Below the pieces are notes generated by a model. That model ran no database searches, was not told the DNA's origin, and saw nothing but the letters and a program-made list of their open reading frames with translations. Both the position numbers and the translations under genes were made by a program. 64,000 nt of DNA, taken from assembly GCA_000508305.1 (NCBI GenBank), contig CP006977.1, positions 1,086,621 through 1,150,620 of the forward strand. Reading direction: 5' to 3'. The stretch comes from Sulfolobus acidocaldarius SUSAZ (GTDB lineage: Archaea; Thermoproteota; Thermoprotei_A; Sulfolobales; Sulfolobaceae). Shown in pieces: positions 21,143-30,933 of the stretch; position 1 is the first letter of the stretch, and each line of letters begins with the position of its first letter.

Positions 21143-22193
21143 TTGAAGGATTATTAAATTTATATTTTTCTAATAATATTAATAGAATATAAATCCCTAT
21201 CAGCACTATTGTGGTTATAGATAACGAATAAATTATTTGAAGTTGCAATACCTGGAGACTACTACCTATACTTTTATATATTGTAACCATCATATAATAT
21301 ATCACTACAGTGGTTATTATTCTATAAATATCATGCCATACTCTTATATTTCTATCTAGAAGCTTAGTTACTGCTCTTCCTCCAAATAATACTACTATCC
21401 CGAATATCAAGAATGGCATAATAGAAAATAGTACCTGGAGAACTTCTAACAAACCATAAGACTTTAATGTAGTAAATACAGAATATCCGTAAACTATACC
21501 TAATACCACAGAAAATATAAAAATAATTGAAACTACAACCATTATGGAAGAACTTTTCCATAACTCTTCTACTGTTTCGTCTAACCTTAAACCTCTAATT
21601 ATAAATGCAGCACCTATGATAATTAGCACAACGGGCGTTGCATATGAAGTTAAATTTAGTATTGAAAGAAGACCTATTATCAGAAGAATTATACCAGGGA
21701 CACCTAAAAATATCTTAGAAAATCGAGGCTCAGAAAGAGCCTTTTTTATATATCTACCCAACAAAACATATGTTTCCTCTACAGACCTATACTGCTCAAC
21801 TAGAACTCTTTCTATTCCAGCGACTTGTAACCTAGATTCTATAATAGGTATAGCTTTAGCATCCTCTGGGCTATCGTAAACTATAATAGCTTTTGTAGGA
21901 TTTACAGCTTTTATTACCATATCTAGCTTTTCCGTAAATGCAAGCTGGCTTTCTAAGGAACCCTTTTGAGACCCAGATATTAATGCAATCTCTACATCAG
22001 AGCCTTCATTTCTAATCTTATTATATATATTATAGGCTACTAACAGCGTATTAAGATCGGAATCTGTCGGTATTTTCTCCTCCGCTATTCTTATAGCCTT
22101 AACTACTTCCTCTTGACCAATCACTGGTGTAGAAATCCCAATACTTCCTAGATCATCATCAATATCAATGTATATCACTATTAGTTTATCCAT
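21132..22193 (-). CDS. DUF373 family membrane protein
   Basis: A 353-aa archaeal protein from ATG 22191-22193 (MDKLIVIYIDIDDDLG); GTG one codon upstream is possible. The N-terminal 150 residues form a soluble Rossmann-like domain ('VEIALISGSQKGSLES', 'TKAIIVYDSPEDAKAIP'), followed by about six hydrophobic segments from residue 165. This arrangement is the DUF373 family, whose function is unknown. The 5' end overlaps the coiled-coil gene by 8 bases, so the two are likely translated together. Confidence 0.85.
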   Translation of the reverse strand: MDKLIVIYIDIDDDLGSIGISTPVIGQEEVVKAIRIAEEKIPTDSDLNTLLVAYNIYNKIRNEGSDVEIALISGSQKGSLESQLAFTEKLDMVIKAVNPTKAIIVYDSPEDAKAIPIIESRLQVAGIERVLVEQYRSVEETYVLLGRYIKKALSEPRFSKIFLGVPGIILLIIGLLSILNLTSYATPVVLIIIGAAFIIRGLRLDETVEELWKSSSIMVVVSIIFIFSVVLGIVYGYSVFTTLKSYGLLEVLQVLFSIMPFLIFGIVVLFGGRAVTKLLDRNIRVWHDIYRIITTVVIYYMMVTIYKSIGSSLQVLQLQIIYSLSITTIVLIGIYILLILLEKYKFNNPSTTS

Positions 22194-23106
22194 CACTATT
22201 ATCCTTATTATAATAGAGGATTAAAAGTTCATCAAAGGAAAGTCTCTTATTATTTTTAAGCTTCTCTTCAACCTGTTTTCTCTTGTTTTCCAAAGCTTCT
22301 GAGTTTATTGTACTCCTTAATTGCTGCTCATATAAGTCTGTCACGTTCATATTTCTAACTTCTTCCCTTCTTTTCTTTAATTCCTCTTTTATACGACCAA
22401 TTTCATTTCCCTTCTCGTTTACCTTGGCTGTTAGCTCGTCAATTCTCTTGTTCAAATCTTGTATTTTATTGTTTAGATCTTCAAGCTCTTTCTGTATAAC
22501 GTCTCTTTCAGACTTAAGTTTCTGAAGAAGCTCCTTTTTACTCTTTATTTGTTGGCTTAATTCAAGCATCTTTTGTCTTATAGCAGACAGCTCAACTCTC
22601 TTTGCTAATAACTCAGCTCTATTTTCTGTGTTTTTCTCCTTAATTTGCGCAACCTTTTTCGCTACCTCTAGTTTCCTCTCCAGCTCAGCTATTTTAATTA
22701 TTATTTTTTTCTCTTCTTCTAAAGTGAGAGTTGATGTTTGAAGCCTCCATTCTAATTGCTCAATTCTTCTACTTATGGTTGCAGGATCTAACTTATCTTT
22801 TACTTTTGTAACATTCTTTAGTTCTTCAAACTCTTTCTTAATTTCTCCTATAATTTGAATGAGATTCTGTCTCTGTGATTTGAGTTGCGTTATTTCATTA
22901 ATTTTAGATTTGATCTCTTCTCTTATTTGTTGTAACTGCTGTCGAATAGACTTTAGTTTTTCTACTTTCTCTCTTCTTTTTTGCTTAATCTTCTTGACCT
23001 CATCTATCAACTGTAATTTTTCTGATTTAAATTTCCTTAGTTCTTCTACAGCTTTAGAATACCTTTCTTGAATTTCGTCTTCTGAAGATGATGTCGCTTT
23101 TGACAT
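22186..23106 (-). CDS. long coiled-coil protein (COG1340-like)
   Basis: A 306-aa protein that is almost entirely predicted coiled coil from about residue 10 to 280, with dense K/E/Q/L heptads and no globular catalytic domain. The conserved short tail 'KRLSFDELLILYYNKD' resembles the C-terminus of the archaeal COG1340 proteins. Function is unknown; earlier annotations as phosphatase are not supported by any motif here. It overlaps the membrane protein gene downstream, suggesting a membrane-tethered filament or scaffold, which is inference only. Confidence 0.85.
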   Translation of the reverse strand: MSKATSSSEDEIQERYSKAVEELRKFKSEKLQLIDEVKKIKQKRREKVEKLKSIRQQLQQIREEIKSKINEITQLKSQRQNLIQIIGEIKKEFEELKNVTKVKDKLDPATISRRIEQLEWRLQTSTLTLEEEKKIIIKIAELERKLEVAKKVAQIKEKNTENRAELLAKRVELSAIRQKMLELSQQIKSKKELLQKLKSERDVIQKELEDLNNKIQDLNKRIDELTAKVNEKGNEIGRIKEELKKRREEVRNMNVTDLYEQQLRSTINSEALENKRKQVEEKLKNNKRLSFDELLILYYNKDNSDG

Positions 23107-23302
23107 TCACAGAAAGTATAAGGTAGGAAAGTTATATATTTATCCATTAGATATGAGGGAGCATCACATTTAGAATGAACCCTACTGTAAATCACACTAA
23201 TCTCTGAAATATACTCTTGCTATTTTCACAGATATTTTGTATTAGCCACTTTATTAGATATTAATAAACCATAAAACCCATAATTTCAATCCTAAGCACC
23301 GT

Positions 23303-23331
23303 AATACCACGCCCTAAATTTAGGTGGTATT
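23303..23331 (+). promoter_or_regulatory. inverted repeat upstream of gar1-tfb promoter
   Basis: Arms AATACCAC (23303-23310) and GTGGTATT (23324-23331) are perfectly complementary over 8 bases and enclose a second palindrome, CTAAATTTAG (23314-23323). The element ends at the BRE/TATA region (TTATAAATATTAT at 23333-23345) of the operon whose GTG start is at 23374. Position and dyad symmetry suit an operator for a dimeric regulator. The rest of the 267-base gap (23107-23302) holds nothing else I can name. Confidence 0.5.
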
Positions 23332-23373
23332 ATTATAAATATTATCTAATATACAAAATGCGAGTTTAATAAT

Positions 23374-23642
23374 GTGAGACAAATAAAGCTTGTTGAAGCT
23401 GGTCGGTTCTACAAAAAGACTCTAAAGGACAAATGGATAATTTTTGGAAACAAGCAAATAGACTTCAGTAAACAAGAATATACAGGTAAGATAATACTAG
23501 ACGAAAAAGGGAATAGAGTAGCTAAAATCCTTGATGTAATTGGTAATGTTAAAGCTCCATATATATTAGCTTATCCATTAACAAAGAAAGAACCAAGTGG
23601 GAAACTATTTATAGAAATAGTAGAGAAAGGGAGGAGAAGAAG

Positions 23643-23646
<4 letters not shown>
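23374..23646 (+). CDS. gar1: H/ACA RNP protein Gar1
   Basis: A 90-aa small beta-barrel subunit of the H/ACA ribonucleoprotein that guides pseudouridylation with Cbf5, Nop10 and L7Ae. Recognisable Gar1 core '[20 protein letters not shown]' and a basic RRRR tail. The start is GTG 23374, the first in-frame initiator in the ORF, about 35 bases after the TATA box. It overlaps the TFB start by 4 bases, so expression is coupled to transcription-factor genes. Confidence 0.9.
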
Positions 23647-24518
<872 letters not shown>

Positions 24519-24539
24519 AGTCGGAAATAAAGTAAATAA

Positions 24540-24956
24540 ATGGGGAAAGAGAATATATTATTTGGCTCTGGTGATTTTAGATTGGAACTCAGTAGTTCAT
24601 CATATGAAGAACTTATTTATCAGAAAATAAAAGAGGCTGGTGATAAAGGAATCCCACAAAGGGATTTAATAAAAAATTTGGGTCTTGATGCACGGGTCGC
24701 AAATACAGTTATTAAGAAATTAATTGAACAGAAAAAGATTAAGAAAAAGTCAATTAAAGAAAATGGTAAGAATGTTATAAAACTATTTCCGAATGAAGAA
24801 GAAAGAATAGTAGTTTATGTGAAATTAGAAAATATAGTTGAAGTACCCTGCTTTACATGTAAGAATCTAAGTAAGTGTGGAAATGGAGGAATTACAACTC
24901 CGTCCTCGTGTTCTATTTTGTCTAAATATATCTTAATTAGTGTTTCTGCCGGATAA
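24540..24956 (+). CDS. tfeB: transcription factor E subunit beta
   Basis: A 138-aa protein with an N-terminal winged helix (residues about 20-85, 'GIPQRDLIKNLGLDARVANTV') and a C-terminal iron-sulfur domain with C104, C107, C113 and C124 ('VPCFTCKNLSKC'). This is the TFEbeta/RPC39-like architecture, which pairs with TFEalpha to help open promoters. ATG start, 21 bases after tfb. The 3' end overlaps the convergent trm1 gene by 24 bases, covering the residues just after the last cluster Cys. Confidence 0.9.
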   Translation: MGKENILFGSGDFRLELSSSSYEELIYQKIKEAGDKGIPQRDLIKNLGLDARVANTVIKKLIEQKKIKKKSIKENGKNVIKLFPNEEERIVVYVKLENIVEVPCFTCKNLSKCGNGGITTPSSCSILSKYILISVSAG

Positions 24957-26081
24957 CTTCTTAATACACTCCTTAATCTCATCTATGTTTTTACTTGTTT
25001 TAACTCCTAGAGGATCTAGGTGTGTTCTTGATGCTTCAGCTAAACAATTAATAACATTATTTCTTCGCGGAACATTAACTCTGGCCAAGGATGCCAGAAA
25101 ATCTATTCTATAATAATTTTCATTATACTTACTTTCATCTTTAATGGTTAATAGAATAGATTTAAGTTTATTAAATGTCTGGAAATAATTAAATTTGTCT
25201 AGTTCCGAAATCATATTATTTAAAAACTCATAATCTACTAGTGATTCTTTATACGCTGGACCATAAGTCTGCATAACTAAATTACAATCCGGACATTTCA
25301 TTTGCTGCAAATATTCACTTTCAATCCTATATCCACATTTAGGACATTCATAATAATACACGAGCTTCGAAAGTTGCCTATCTACCTTTTTTGCTCCACG
25401 TTCCACCTTGAAAATAACCCGGTAATAATAGTCATTATAAAAGGAAAAAACTGGGGTAACAGCCTTTTCAACCACTGCTGCCTCTGTTATTGCCTTAGAT
25501 ATTAGTCCTCTAAGACCTAACTCACGCGAAAAACTCATTTTATTGCATATTAGTCCATACTTTCTTCTGGCTGAGGTTTTAGAACTGCACATAAGCGCCG
25601 CAAGATCTGTAGCAGTTATAGCAACGTATTGTTTTGATTTCGCTGCACTAAATGAGCTTAACAAAAATGGAGCAGGTGATCCGAAAGGGTCAATATCTAC
25701 GTAATCTACTTTTATCTCATATAACAACGAGTTGATGTTCTTATTATATATCTTAGCCCTACTTTCTAGATCGTTAATCTTAACATTTTTCTTTATAAGC
25801 TCTACTGCATCACTGTCTATATCATTTAATATTATCTCTTCTACTCCATTAATTTCTAAACCATACCTTATTCCTCTTACTCCAGTTGCTGAAAGACCAT
25901 CAATTAAAGATTTAGGCTTAACAACATTAGCAACTAATACGCTTAAATCTCGATTTAAGATCATTTTAGGATTGTAAAATACTGGCGCCCAACTGGGATC
26001 AAATTTTCCATCCTTCATGTAATCTTTATAGTTAGGAATTAAAATTCTAGCCTTTCCTTCAATTATTTCAACTAGACTCAT
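24933..26081 (-). CDS. trm1: tRNA (guanine-26 N2)-dimethyltransferase
   Basis: A 382-aa SAM-dependent enzyme that dimethylates G26 of tRNAs. Features: 'LIDGLSATGVRGIRYGLE' SAM site, 'VDYVDIDPFGSPAPFL' catalytic DPFG, 'AITATDLAALMC', and a C-terminal zinc finger (YYECPKCGYR...CPDC). Normal length. ATG start; overlaps the HTH gene by 14 bases. It is head of nothing: the operon order is nop5, fibrillarin, UPF0216, HTH, trm1, all on the minus strand. Confidence 0.94.
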   Translation of the reverse strand: MSLVEIIEGKARILIPNYKDYMKDGKFDPSWAPVFYNPKMILNRDLSVLVANVVKPKSLIDGLSATGVRGIRYGLEINGVEEIILNDIDSDAVELIKKNVKINDLESRAKIYNKNINSLLYEIKVDYVDIDPFGSPAPFLLSSFSAAKSKQYVAITATDLAALMCSSKTSARRKYGLICNKMSFSRELGLRGLISKAITEAAVVEKAVTPVFSFYNDYYYRVIFKVERGAKKVDRQLSKLVYYYECPKCGYRIESEYLQQMKCPDCNLVMQTYGPAYKESLVDYEFLNNMISELDKFNYFQTFNKLKSILLTIKDESKYNENYYRIDFLASLARVNVPRRNNVINCLAEASRTHLDPLGVKTSKNIDEIKECIKKLSGRNTN

Positions 26082-26985
26082 CTACGACCTTATCTATATC
26101 GTTATAAATATACACATTAAAATTCTCCTTTTCATATACCTTAGAGGTTTTAGAAGACTTAGCTATAACTAGTAACTTTGCATTAATTTTAGAGGCGATC
26201 TTATTGGCTTCATTAAATTTCTTTAATGAATTAGCTAGTGTATTAACCTCAGTACAAAAGATAAGTTTCTCAGAACCCTTAATTGCAGCCATGTCTATTG
26301 CAGTAAAGTTAAATTTCACGGTCTTGTAATTGGCATCAGATAATACTCTGTCTAATTTCTCTAATATCCTTATTTCTTCATTATAGTCAGATTGTAACTC
26401 CTTTTTCTTTTTTGTATTGCTATCATAATCTTTGATTATATCACCTATAACCTCATCCCCAAAAATCTCAATCAGCTTCTCAGCTACTTCAATAGAAACA
26501 TATGAGTCTTCTTTCTCGTAATCATAGACAGATATTCTAGATACTCCTAATCTCTGAGATAGTTCTCCTAAGCTCATGTTCTTCTCTTCTCTTCTTTCTC
26601 TCAATTTCTTAGAATCCACTCTGACAAATATTCCCCCTCTAGTTTTAAGCAAGAATATTTTCTCTCCCCTTAAAGATCTTTCCAGGGTATAGAGATTCAT
26701 ACTGAATACTCCATCTTTTTCGGATACAACATCGTCCTCAATGTTGTCATCTATTATTAAAGGAAGGCTTTCGGTTACCTCTGAGATTTTCTTCAGATCA
26801 AAGAGAATTCTGAAATTTCTTCTATCACTAGTAGAATTATTTATTTTAAGTACTAGAATTCTTCTTTTATCATTTTGCTCTTCAGTTATTATATCTATTG
26901 ATTTCTTCTTCTCAGGATAATCTATTATTGAATAATTTATTGTATTCCTACTCAGTAAATTTGCCACATCAGAAATAGTAACCAT
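26068..26985 (-). CDS. XRE-type HTH protein of archaea
   Basis: A 305-aa protein with an N-terminal domain, a central XRE-like helix-turn-helix ('LRERREEKNMSLGELSQRLGVSRISVYDYEK', about 130-160, seen in pieces) and a C-terminal domain with restriction-endonuclease-like strand pattern ('KFNFTAIDMAAIKGSEKLIF'). This matches a conserved archaeal family annotated as putative HTH-type regulators (COG1395). Its targets are unknown. Overlaps trm1 by 14 and the UPF0216 gene by 17 bases. Confidence 0.85.
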   Translation of the reverse strand: MVTISDVANLLSRNTINYSIIDYPEKKKSIDIITEEQNDKRRILVLKINNSTSDRRNFRILFDLKKISEVTESLPLIIDDNIEDDVVSEKDGVFSMNLYTLERSLRGEKIFLLKTRGGIFVRVDSKKLRERREEKNMSLGELSQRLGVSRISVYDYEKEDSYVSIEVAEKLIEIFGDEVIGDIIKDYDSNTKKKKELQSDYNEEIRILEKLDRVLSDANYKTVKFNFTAIDMAAIKGSEKLIFCTEVNTLANSLKKFNEANKIASKINAKLLVIAKSSKTSKVYEKENFNVYIYNDIDKVVDESS

Positions 26986-27397
26986 CCCTGCCTTCCTCTG
27001 TTATAATATTTCCTACACTACTTATTGTTATGAATATCAGTGACTTATATTCTTTTATAAGTTTTTCCACATCACCTGTGCTTAAAAAAGTATTTTTGAT
27101 TTCTTTTTGCAATATAATAGACAAAGACCTCACTTCCCATTGACTTCCACTTATCGCATACTCTCCGGTATTTAAAGTCTTGACGACAATAAATGGCAAT
27201 TTGACTAAATCCCATAAGTATATGGGAAGAGCTTGAGATAATTTTTCAACTTCTAACTTATCAAACTTATGTCTCAAATCTTTACTTTTTAATCTTATGC
27301 TGAGTTTACCGTTTAATGCATCTTTTAAGGTAACAAATTCATCAGGGTAATAAGAAAGTAAGCTTTTGAAACCAAGATCAAAAACCTTATCTATCAT
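26969..27397 (-). CDS. UPF0216 (DUF61) family protein
   Basis: A 142-aa archaeal protein of unknown function. The body contains 'LPIYLWDLVKLPFIVVKTLNTGEYAISGSQWEV' (quoted only in outline: LPIYLWDLVKLP, then GEYAISGSQWE), which is the conserved centre of the UPF0216/DUF61 family. ATG start, 4 bases after fibrillarin. Its fixed place between fibrillarin and an HTH protein suggests a role near RNA modification, but nothing in the sequence shows one. Confidence 0.82.
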   Translation of the reverse strand: MIDKVFDLGFKSLLSYYPDEFVTLKDALNGKLSIRLKSKDLRHKFDKLEVEKLSQALPIYLWDLVKLPFIVVKTLNTGEYAISGSQWEVRSLSIILQKEIKNTFLSTGDVEKLIKEYKSLIFITISSVGNIITEEGRDGYYF

Positions 27398-27401
27398 TAG
27401 A

Positions 27402-28097
27402 TCACTTATACTTTACTACTATCATGGCATGGTCTTTATCGTAGGGATCTAACTCAAGAACTTCTCTAATATCAAACCCAGCATCTTCCAACTTCTTCGC
27501 TTCTGCATTATAAATCTCCCTAGGATCTTTGGTAACATCTATGCTTCTTGATTTTATTGCAATCATCATATACCCATTCTTCTTTAGAAAGAATCTAGCA
27601 TTATACATTGCTATTTCAGTCTCGTTGGGCTGAGCTATATCGACATAAACTATGTCCACATTCTCAACTAATGACTTATAATATTGCGGAAATCTGGCAT
27701 CTGCAAGGATAGGAAACATATTAGGTCTATACTGAGCAACAAGGAGTAATTCTCTAATTACTCTCGGAGAGAATTCTACGCTATATACTTTACCCTGTAA
27801 TTCGACAATATCGGATATATGGCTCGGAGTTGTTCCAGATGCAGCACCTAAATATAGAATTTTAGAACCCTTCACTATTGGATTATATTTTAGACCTTTA
27901 ACTATAGCTCCCGCAAGTTTACTTCTAAATGCGTTCCATTCTCTATACTCAACTCCACCATACTTTATTAACCTTTCACCATAAACATTGTGACCAGGTG
28001 ATAAGTTTTTAGTACATAACCTAGTAGTCCCATCATTAAATATGCATTCATATACATTATCGAATTGCGTCTTTGTAACTTTTTCGATTTCAGACAT
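27402..28097 (-). CDS. flpA: fibrillarin-like rRNA/tRNA 2'-O-methyltransferase
   Basis: The 231-aa catalytic subunit of archaeal C/D-box ribonucleoproteins; uses SAM to methylate the ribose at guide-selected positions. Motifs: '[19 protein letters not shown]' (SAM), '[14 protein letters not shown]', '[14 protein letters not shown]' and '[17 protein letters not shown]'. Catalytic residues K-D-K-H expected of the family can be placed. It follows nop5 without a gap, reflecting the obligate complex. Guide RNA candidates occur at about 3.4, 6.5, 45.7, 53.1 and 55.9 kb. Confidence 0.97.
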   Translation of the reverse strand: MSEIEKVTKTQFDNVYECIFNDGTTRLCTKNLSPGHNVYGERLIKYGGVEYREWNAFRSKLAGAIVKGLKYNPIVKGSKILYLGAASGTTPSHISDIVELQGKVYSVEFSPRVIRELLLVAQYRPNMFPILADARFPQYYKSLVENVDIVYVDIAQPNETEIAMYNARFFLKKNGYMMIAIKSRSIDVTKDPREIYNAEAKKLEDAGFDIREVLELDPYDKDHAMIVVKYK

Positions 28098-29339
28098 TTA
28101 TCTCCTTCCCTCTTTTTTACCTCTTCTCTTATCCTTCTTATTCTTTCTCTCTTTTTTACCTTTCTGTTCCACTTTTTGCTCTTGTTTTCTTGGGGGTGGT
28201 TGAGCATACTTTTCTCTTATCTCGTCTATTCTCTTCTTCAATTCTTCATTTAACTTATTACCTATGAATTTTCCGCTAAAGTAGTCCACTCTAGCAGCAA
28301 TAGCTAATTTAGCTGCTAACGCTCTTGCTATTTTTCCTCTTTGCCATCTGGGTGAGTTATGTATTGCAGGGTATTGGAATATCACACCGTGTTTTGGTGG
28401 TCTTCCTCCCTTTCTTAAAGCCCTAAATAAAGCTTTCTCAGCGCCAAGAACTTGTATAGTACTTGCAGGCATCTTTGCTAAATCTTCTAAACTTCCGGCT
28501 AAACTTAGAAGCCTGGCACCTAATGTAGGTCCAACCAGCGAAGTAACATTTGGAGCTACTTCACGCATTACTGACTCCGTATAATCAGTAAGCTCTAATC
28601 TTTCTTCATATAATTTTAATATGATATCACTTAGCGTCTTAACTGATTTTATGTCTACATCAGTTATATCTGCTCCAATGCTGTTTTTGGCAGCATTGAT
28701 TATTTTCTCTATTTTTTCCTTGTTTAAACCTATTTCTTCTAAACTAGTATCGGATAGATTATCCCTATGTCCGAATTTAGAAATTATACTTGCATAGAGC
28801 CAATGATCCTCAATCAACTTATCAAGTTCAGGAAAATGAATACTATACCATTCTCTCAGCCTCTCTGAAAATAAATTAATAGTTTTATCTATATCGTCTA
28901 TTGCTCTAATTGCCTGAATTGCTAATAGATCTCTTTTACTTGCCGCACCTCTTAACTTTCTTCTAGTATATTCCATTGATAATTCATAAAGGAAATTGTA
29001 CAACTCGTCTTCTGAATTCACTATTTTCGTTTGAATAGCTACATTTACTAGATTTTCTCTAAATATCTCAGTTCCCATATTACGTATCTCTGAAGAAGCC
29101 TTAATACCAAGCTTCTGAAGAGCAGGTACCTCTGCGTCATTTTCCACAACCACTTGATCTGGCTTAAGCTTATTTATAAGTTCGATTGCGCTCGGTAATG
29201 GTGTTCCTTTCTCGTTTTCAATTAAAGCTTCAGTAACTTTTCCAATATCTTTACTATTTGGTACAAAATCTACTAATTTTCCACTCTCGTCATATCCAAA
29301 CGATCCTATTGCATGTTCCACTAAATATATCTTCATCAA
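28098..29339 (-). CDS. nop5: C/D-box RNP core protein Nop5
   Basis: A 413-aa Nop56/58 homologue that bridges fibrillarin and L7Ae-bound guide RNA. N-terminal fibrillarin-binding domain, central coiled coil (residues about 120-240) and C-terminal Nop domain with the signature '[18 protein letters not shown]', '[25 protein letters not shown]' (seen in parts) and '[18 protein letters not shown]'. A long Lys/Arg/Glu-rich tail follows. ATG start. Divergent from rps30 with a 57-base gap. Confidence 0.97.
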   Translation of the reverse strand: MMKIYLVEHAIGSFGYDESGKLVDFVPNSKDIGKVTEALIENEKGTPLPSAIELINKLKPDQVVVENDAEVPALQKLGIKASSEIRNMGTEIFRENLVNVAIQTKIVNSEDELYNFLYELSMEYTRRKLRGAASKRDLLAIQAIRAIDDIDKTINLFSERLREWYSIHFPELDKLIEDHWLYASIISKFGHRDNLSDTSLEEIGLNKEKIEKIINAAKNSIGADITDVDIKSVKTLSDIILKLYEERLELTDYTESVMREVAPNVTSLVGPTLGARLLSLAGSLEDLAKMPASTIQVLGAEKALFRALRKGGRPPKHGVIFQYPAIHNSPRWQRGKIARALAAKLAIAARVDYFSGKFIGNKLNEELKKRIDEIREKYAQPPPRKQEQKVEQKGKKERKNKKDKRRGKKEGRR

Positions 29340-29396
29340 TTCTCACTTACTCTATTATTACTTAAGTTTAAATTTTTCCGCTGACTATTAATATAT

Positions 29397-29561
29397 ATGC
29401 CTTCGCACGGTTCATTAACAAAGGCAGGCAAAGTAAGAAACGCAACACCTAAAATGCAAAAGAAAGAGAAACATAAAGAAGTTCCTAGGGTTAGAAATAG
29501 ATTAGAGTATGAGAAAAGAGTCTTAAAGTCAGGTCAACAAAGTAGAGCAGCGGCAAGGTAA
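29397..29561 (+). CDS. rps30e: ribosomal protein S30e
   Basis: A 54-aa, strongly basic protein ([19 protein letters not shown]... ending QQSRAAAR) that is recognisably the archaeal/eukaryotic small-subunit protein S30e (eS30), including the '[11 protein letters not shown]' start. ATG at 29397-29399, TAA at 29559-29561. It is leaderless or nearly so: the A/T-rich stretch TTAAGTTTAAATTT at 29363-29376 is about 25-30 bases upstream. Stops 31 bases before gatD. Confidence 0.93.
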   Translation: MPSHGSLTKAGKVRNATPKMQKKEKHKEVPRVRNRLEYEKRVLKSGQQSRAAAR

Positions 29562-29592
29562 TTTTTTAGTTTGTGTAACTCTCTTTTTATAA

Positions 29593-30933
29593 ATGCCTGA
29601 AACTTATTGGGGTAAAGCAAGGGAATTTTTATCCAAACATAACCTCGATGTCGGAGATATTATTGAATTAGAAAAGAATGGAATCCAAGTTAAAGGCATA
29701 ATAATGCCTACGTACTCTAATAATGATGATATCATCGTTTTGAAGTTAGACAATGGATACAACATAGGAATTTCAGTAAGTAATATACAAAACGTAAAAT
29801 TGATAGAAAAGAAGAGAAAAGAAGAGAAAAGAAGAGAGGAAGCTGTAAGTACAACTAATAGTGAAGTAATGATAATAAGTACAGGAGGTACTATAGTTAG
29901 TAAGATAGAATACGAAACAGGTGCTGTAAGACCTGCACTTACCCCAGATGAGATAATAGAATTTATGCCGGAGATCAAGGAAATAGCGAGAATTGACGCA
30001 GAAATCTTGTTCTCGATTCTAAGCGAAAATATGAAACCAGAATACTGGATAAAAATCGCTGAAGAAGCTAAGAAAGCCTTGGATAAAGGGAATAAAGGAG
30101 TAGTAATAGCCCACGGTACTGACACAATGGCATATACTTCAGCTGCATTATCATTTAGTTTTAGAAAAATGACTGGACCTATAGTATTAGTAGGATCGCA
30201 GAGAAGTAGTGATAGACCTAGTAGTGATTCTTCAATGAACTTACTAACTTCAATTCTTGTCGCAAAGAATGCTCCATTCGGAGAGGTAGTAGTAAATATG
30301 CATGGCGAAAGCTCTGACACTTACACACTTGTTCATAGAGGAGTAAAAGTTAGAAAAATGCATACCAGTCGAAGAGACGCTTTTCAGTCAATAAATGATT
30401 TTCCTCTGGCAAAGGTTCATTACGTCGACAAGAAAATCGAAATTTTGTCAGATAATTATAGGTCAAAAGAATCAGAAAACATTCTAGATGCTAAATTTGA
30501 TAATAGAGTCTTTCTATTGAAATATTATCCTGGTCTTTCCTCTGATATAGTTGAACATCTTATTTCAAGTGGAATAAGGGGGATCATTATTGAGGGAACT
30601 GGGTTGGGGCATACGTCTTCAGACTTTTATGAAGTGTTTAAAAAAGCCTCAAAGGATGGCATATTTATAGGTATGACATCACAATGTCTCTTTGGACGAG
30701 TAAATATGAATGTTTATACAACAGGAAGATTATTACAGGAAGCAGGTGTTGTACCTCTAGAAGACATGCTACCAGAAACTGCATTAGTAAAGCTGATGTG
30801 GACATTAGCACATGAAAATGACCTAGATAGAATTAAAGAGATAATGTTGACTAATTTGGTAGGAGAGATAAATTATATTCATCACTATGAAATGTTCCCA
30901 AGGTGGTACCATGACAGAATTAGATTACAGTAA
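29593..30933 (+). CDS. gatD: Glu-tRNA(Gln) amidotransferase subunit D
   Basis: The 446-aa asparaginase-like subunit of archaeal GatDE, releasing ammonia for conversion of Glu-tRNA(Gln) to Gln-tRNA(Gln). An N-terminal SH3-like extension (1-80) precedes the amidohydrolase core with '[12 protein letters not shown]' (nucleophilic Thr), '[14 protein letters not shown]' (second Thr, Asp) and '[16 protein letters not shown]'. ATG 29593 lies next to a TTTATAA element, so the mRNA is probably leaderless or starts with rps30e. Overlaps the gatE start by 23 bases. Confidence 0.96.
   Translation: MPETYWGKAREFLSKHNLDVGDIIELEKNGIQVKGIIMPTYSNNDDIIVLKLDNGYNIGISVSNIQNVKLIEKKRKEEKRREEAVSTTNSEVMIISTGGTIVSKIEYETGAVRPALTPDEIIEFMPEIKEIARIDAEILFSILSENMKPEYWIKIAEEAKKALDKGNKGVVIAHGTDTMAYTSAALSFSFRKMTGPIVLVGSQRSSDRPSSDSSMNLLTSILVAKNAPFGEVVVNMHGESSDTYTLVHRGVKVRKMHTSRRDAFQSINDFPLAKVHYVDKKIEILSDNYRSKESENILDAKFDNRVFLLKYYPGLSSDIVEHLISSGIRGIIIEGTGLGHTSSDFYEVFKKASKDGIFIGMTSQCLFGRVNMNVYTTGRLLQEAGVVPLEDMLPETALVKLMWTLAHENDLDRIKEIMLTNLVGEINYIHHYEMFPRWYHDRIRLQ

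Noticed and set aside
23107-23302. Possible guide RNA in the gap before gar1
   Set aside because: Only degenerate box-like words (AGATATGA, GAATGAA) occur without proper spacing.
29604-30320. 238-codon minus-strand ORF opposite gatD
   Set aside because: Antisense shadow of gatD; the translation is hydrophobic and repetitive without family features, and no promoter or ribosome site is seen.
30887-30910. Upstream ATG of gatE adding eight residues
   Set aside because: The ATG at 30911 has an AGGTGG site 5 bases upstream and gives the normal family N-terminus.
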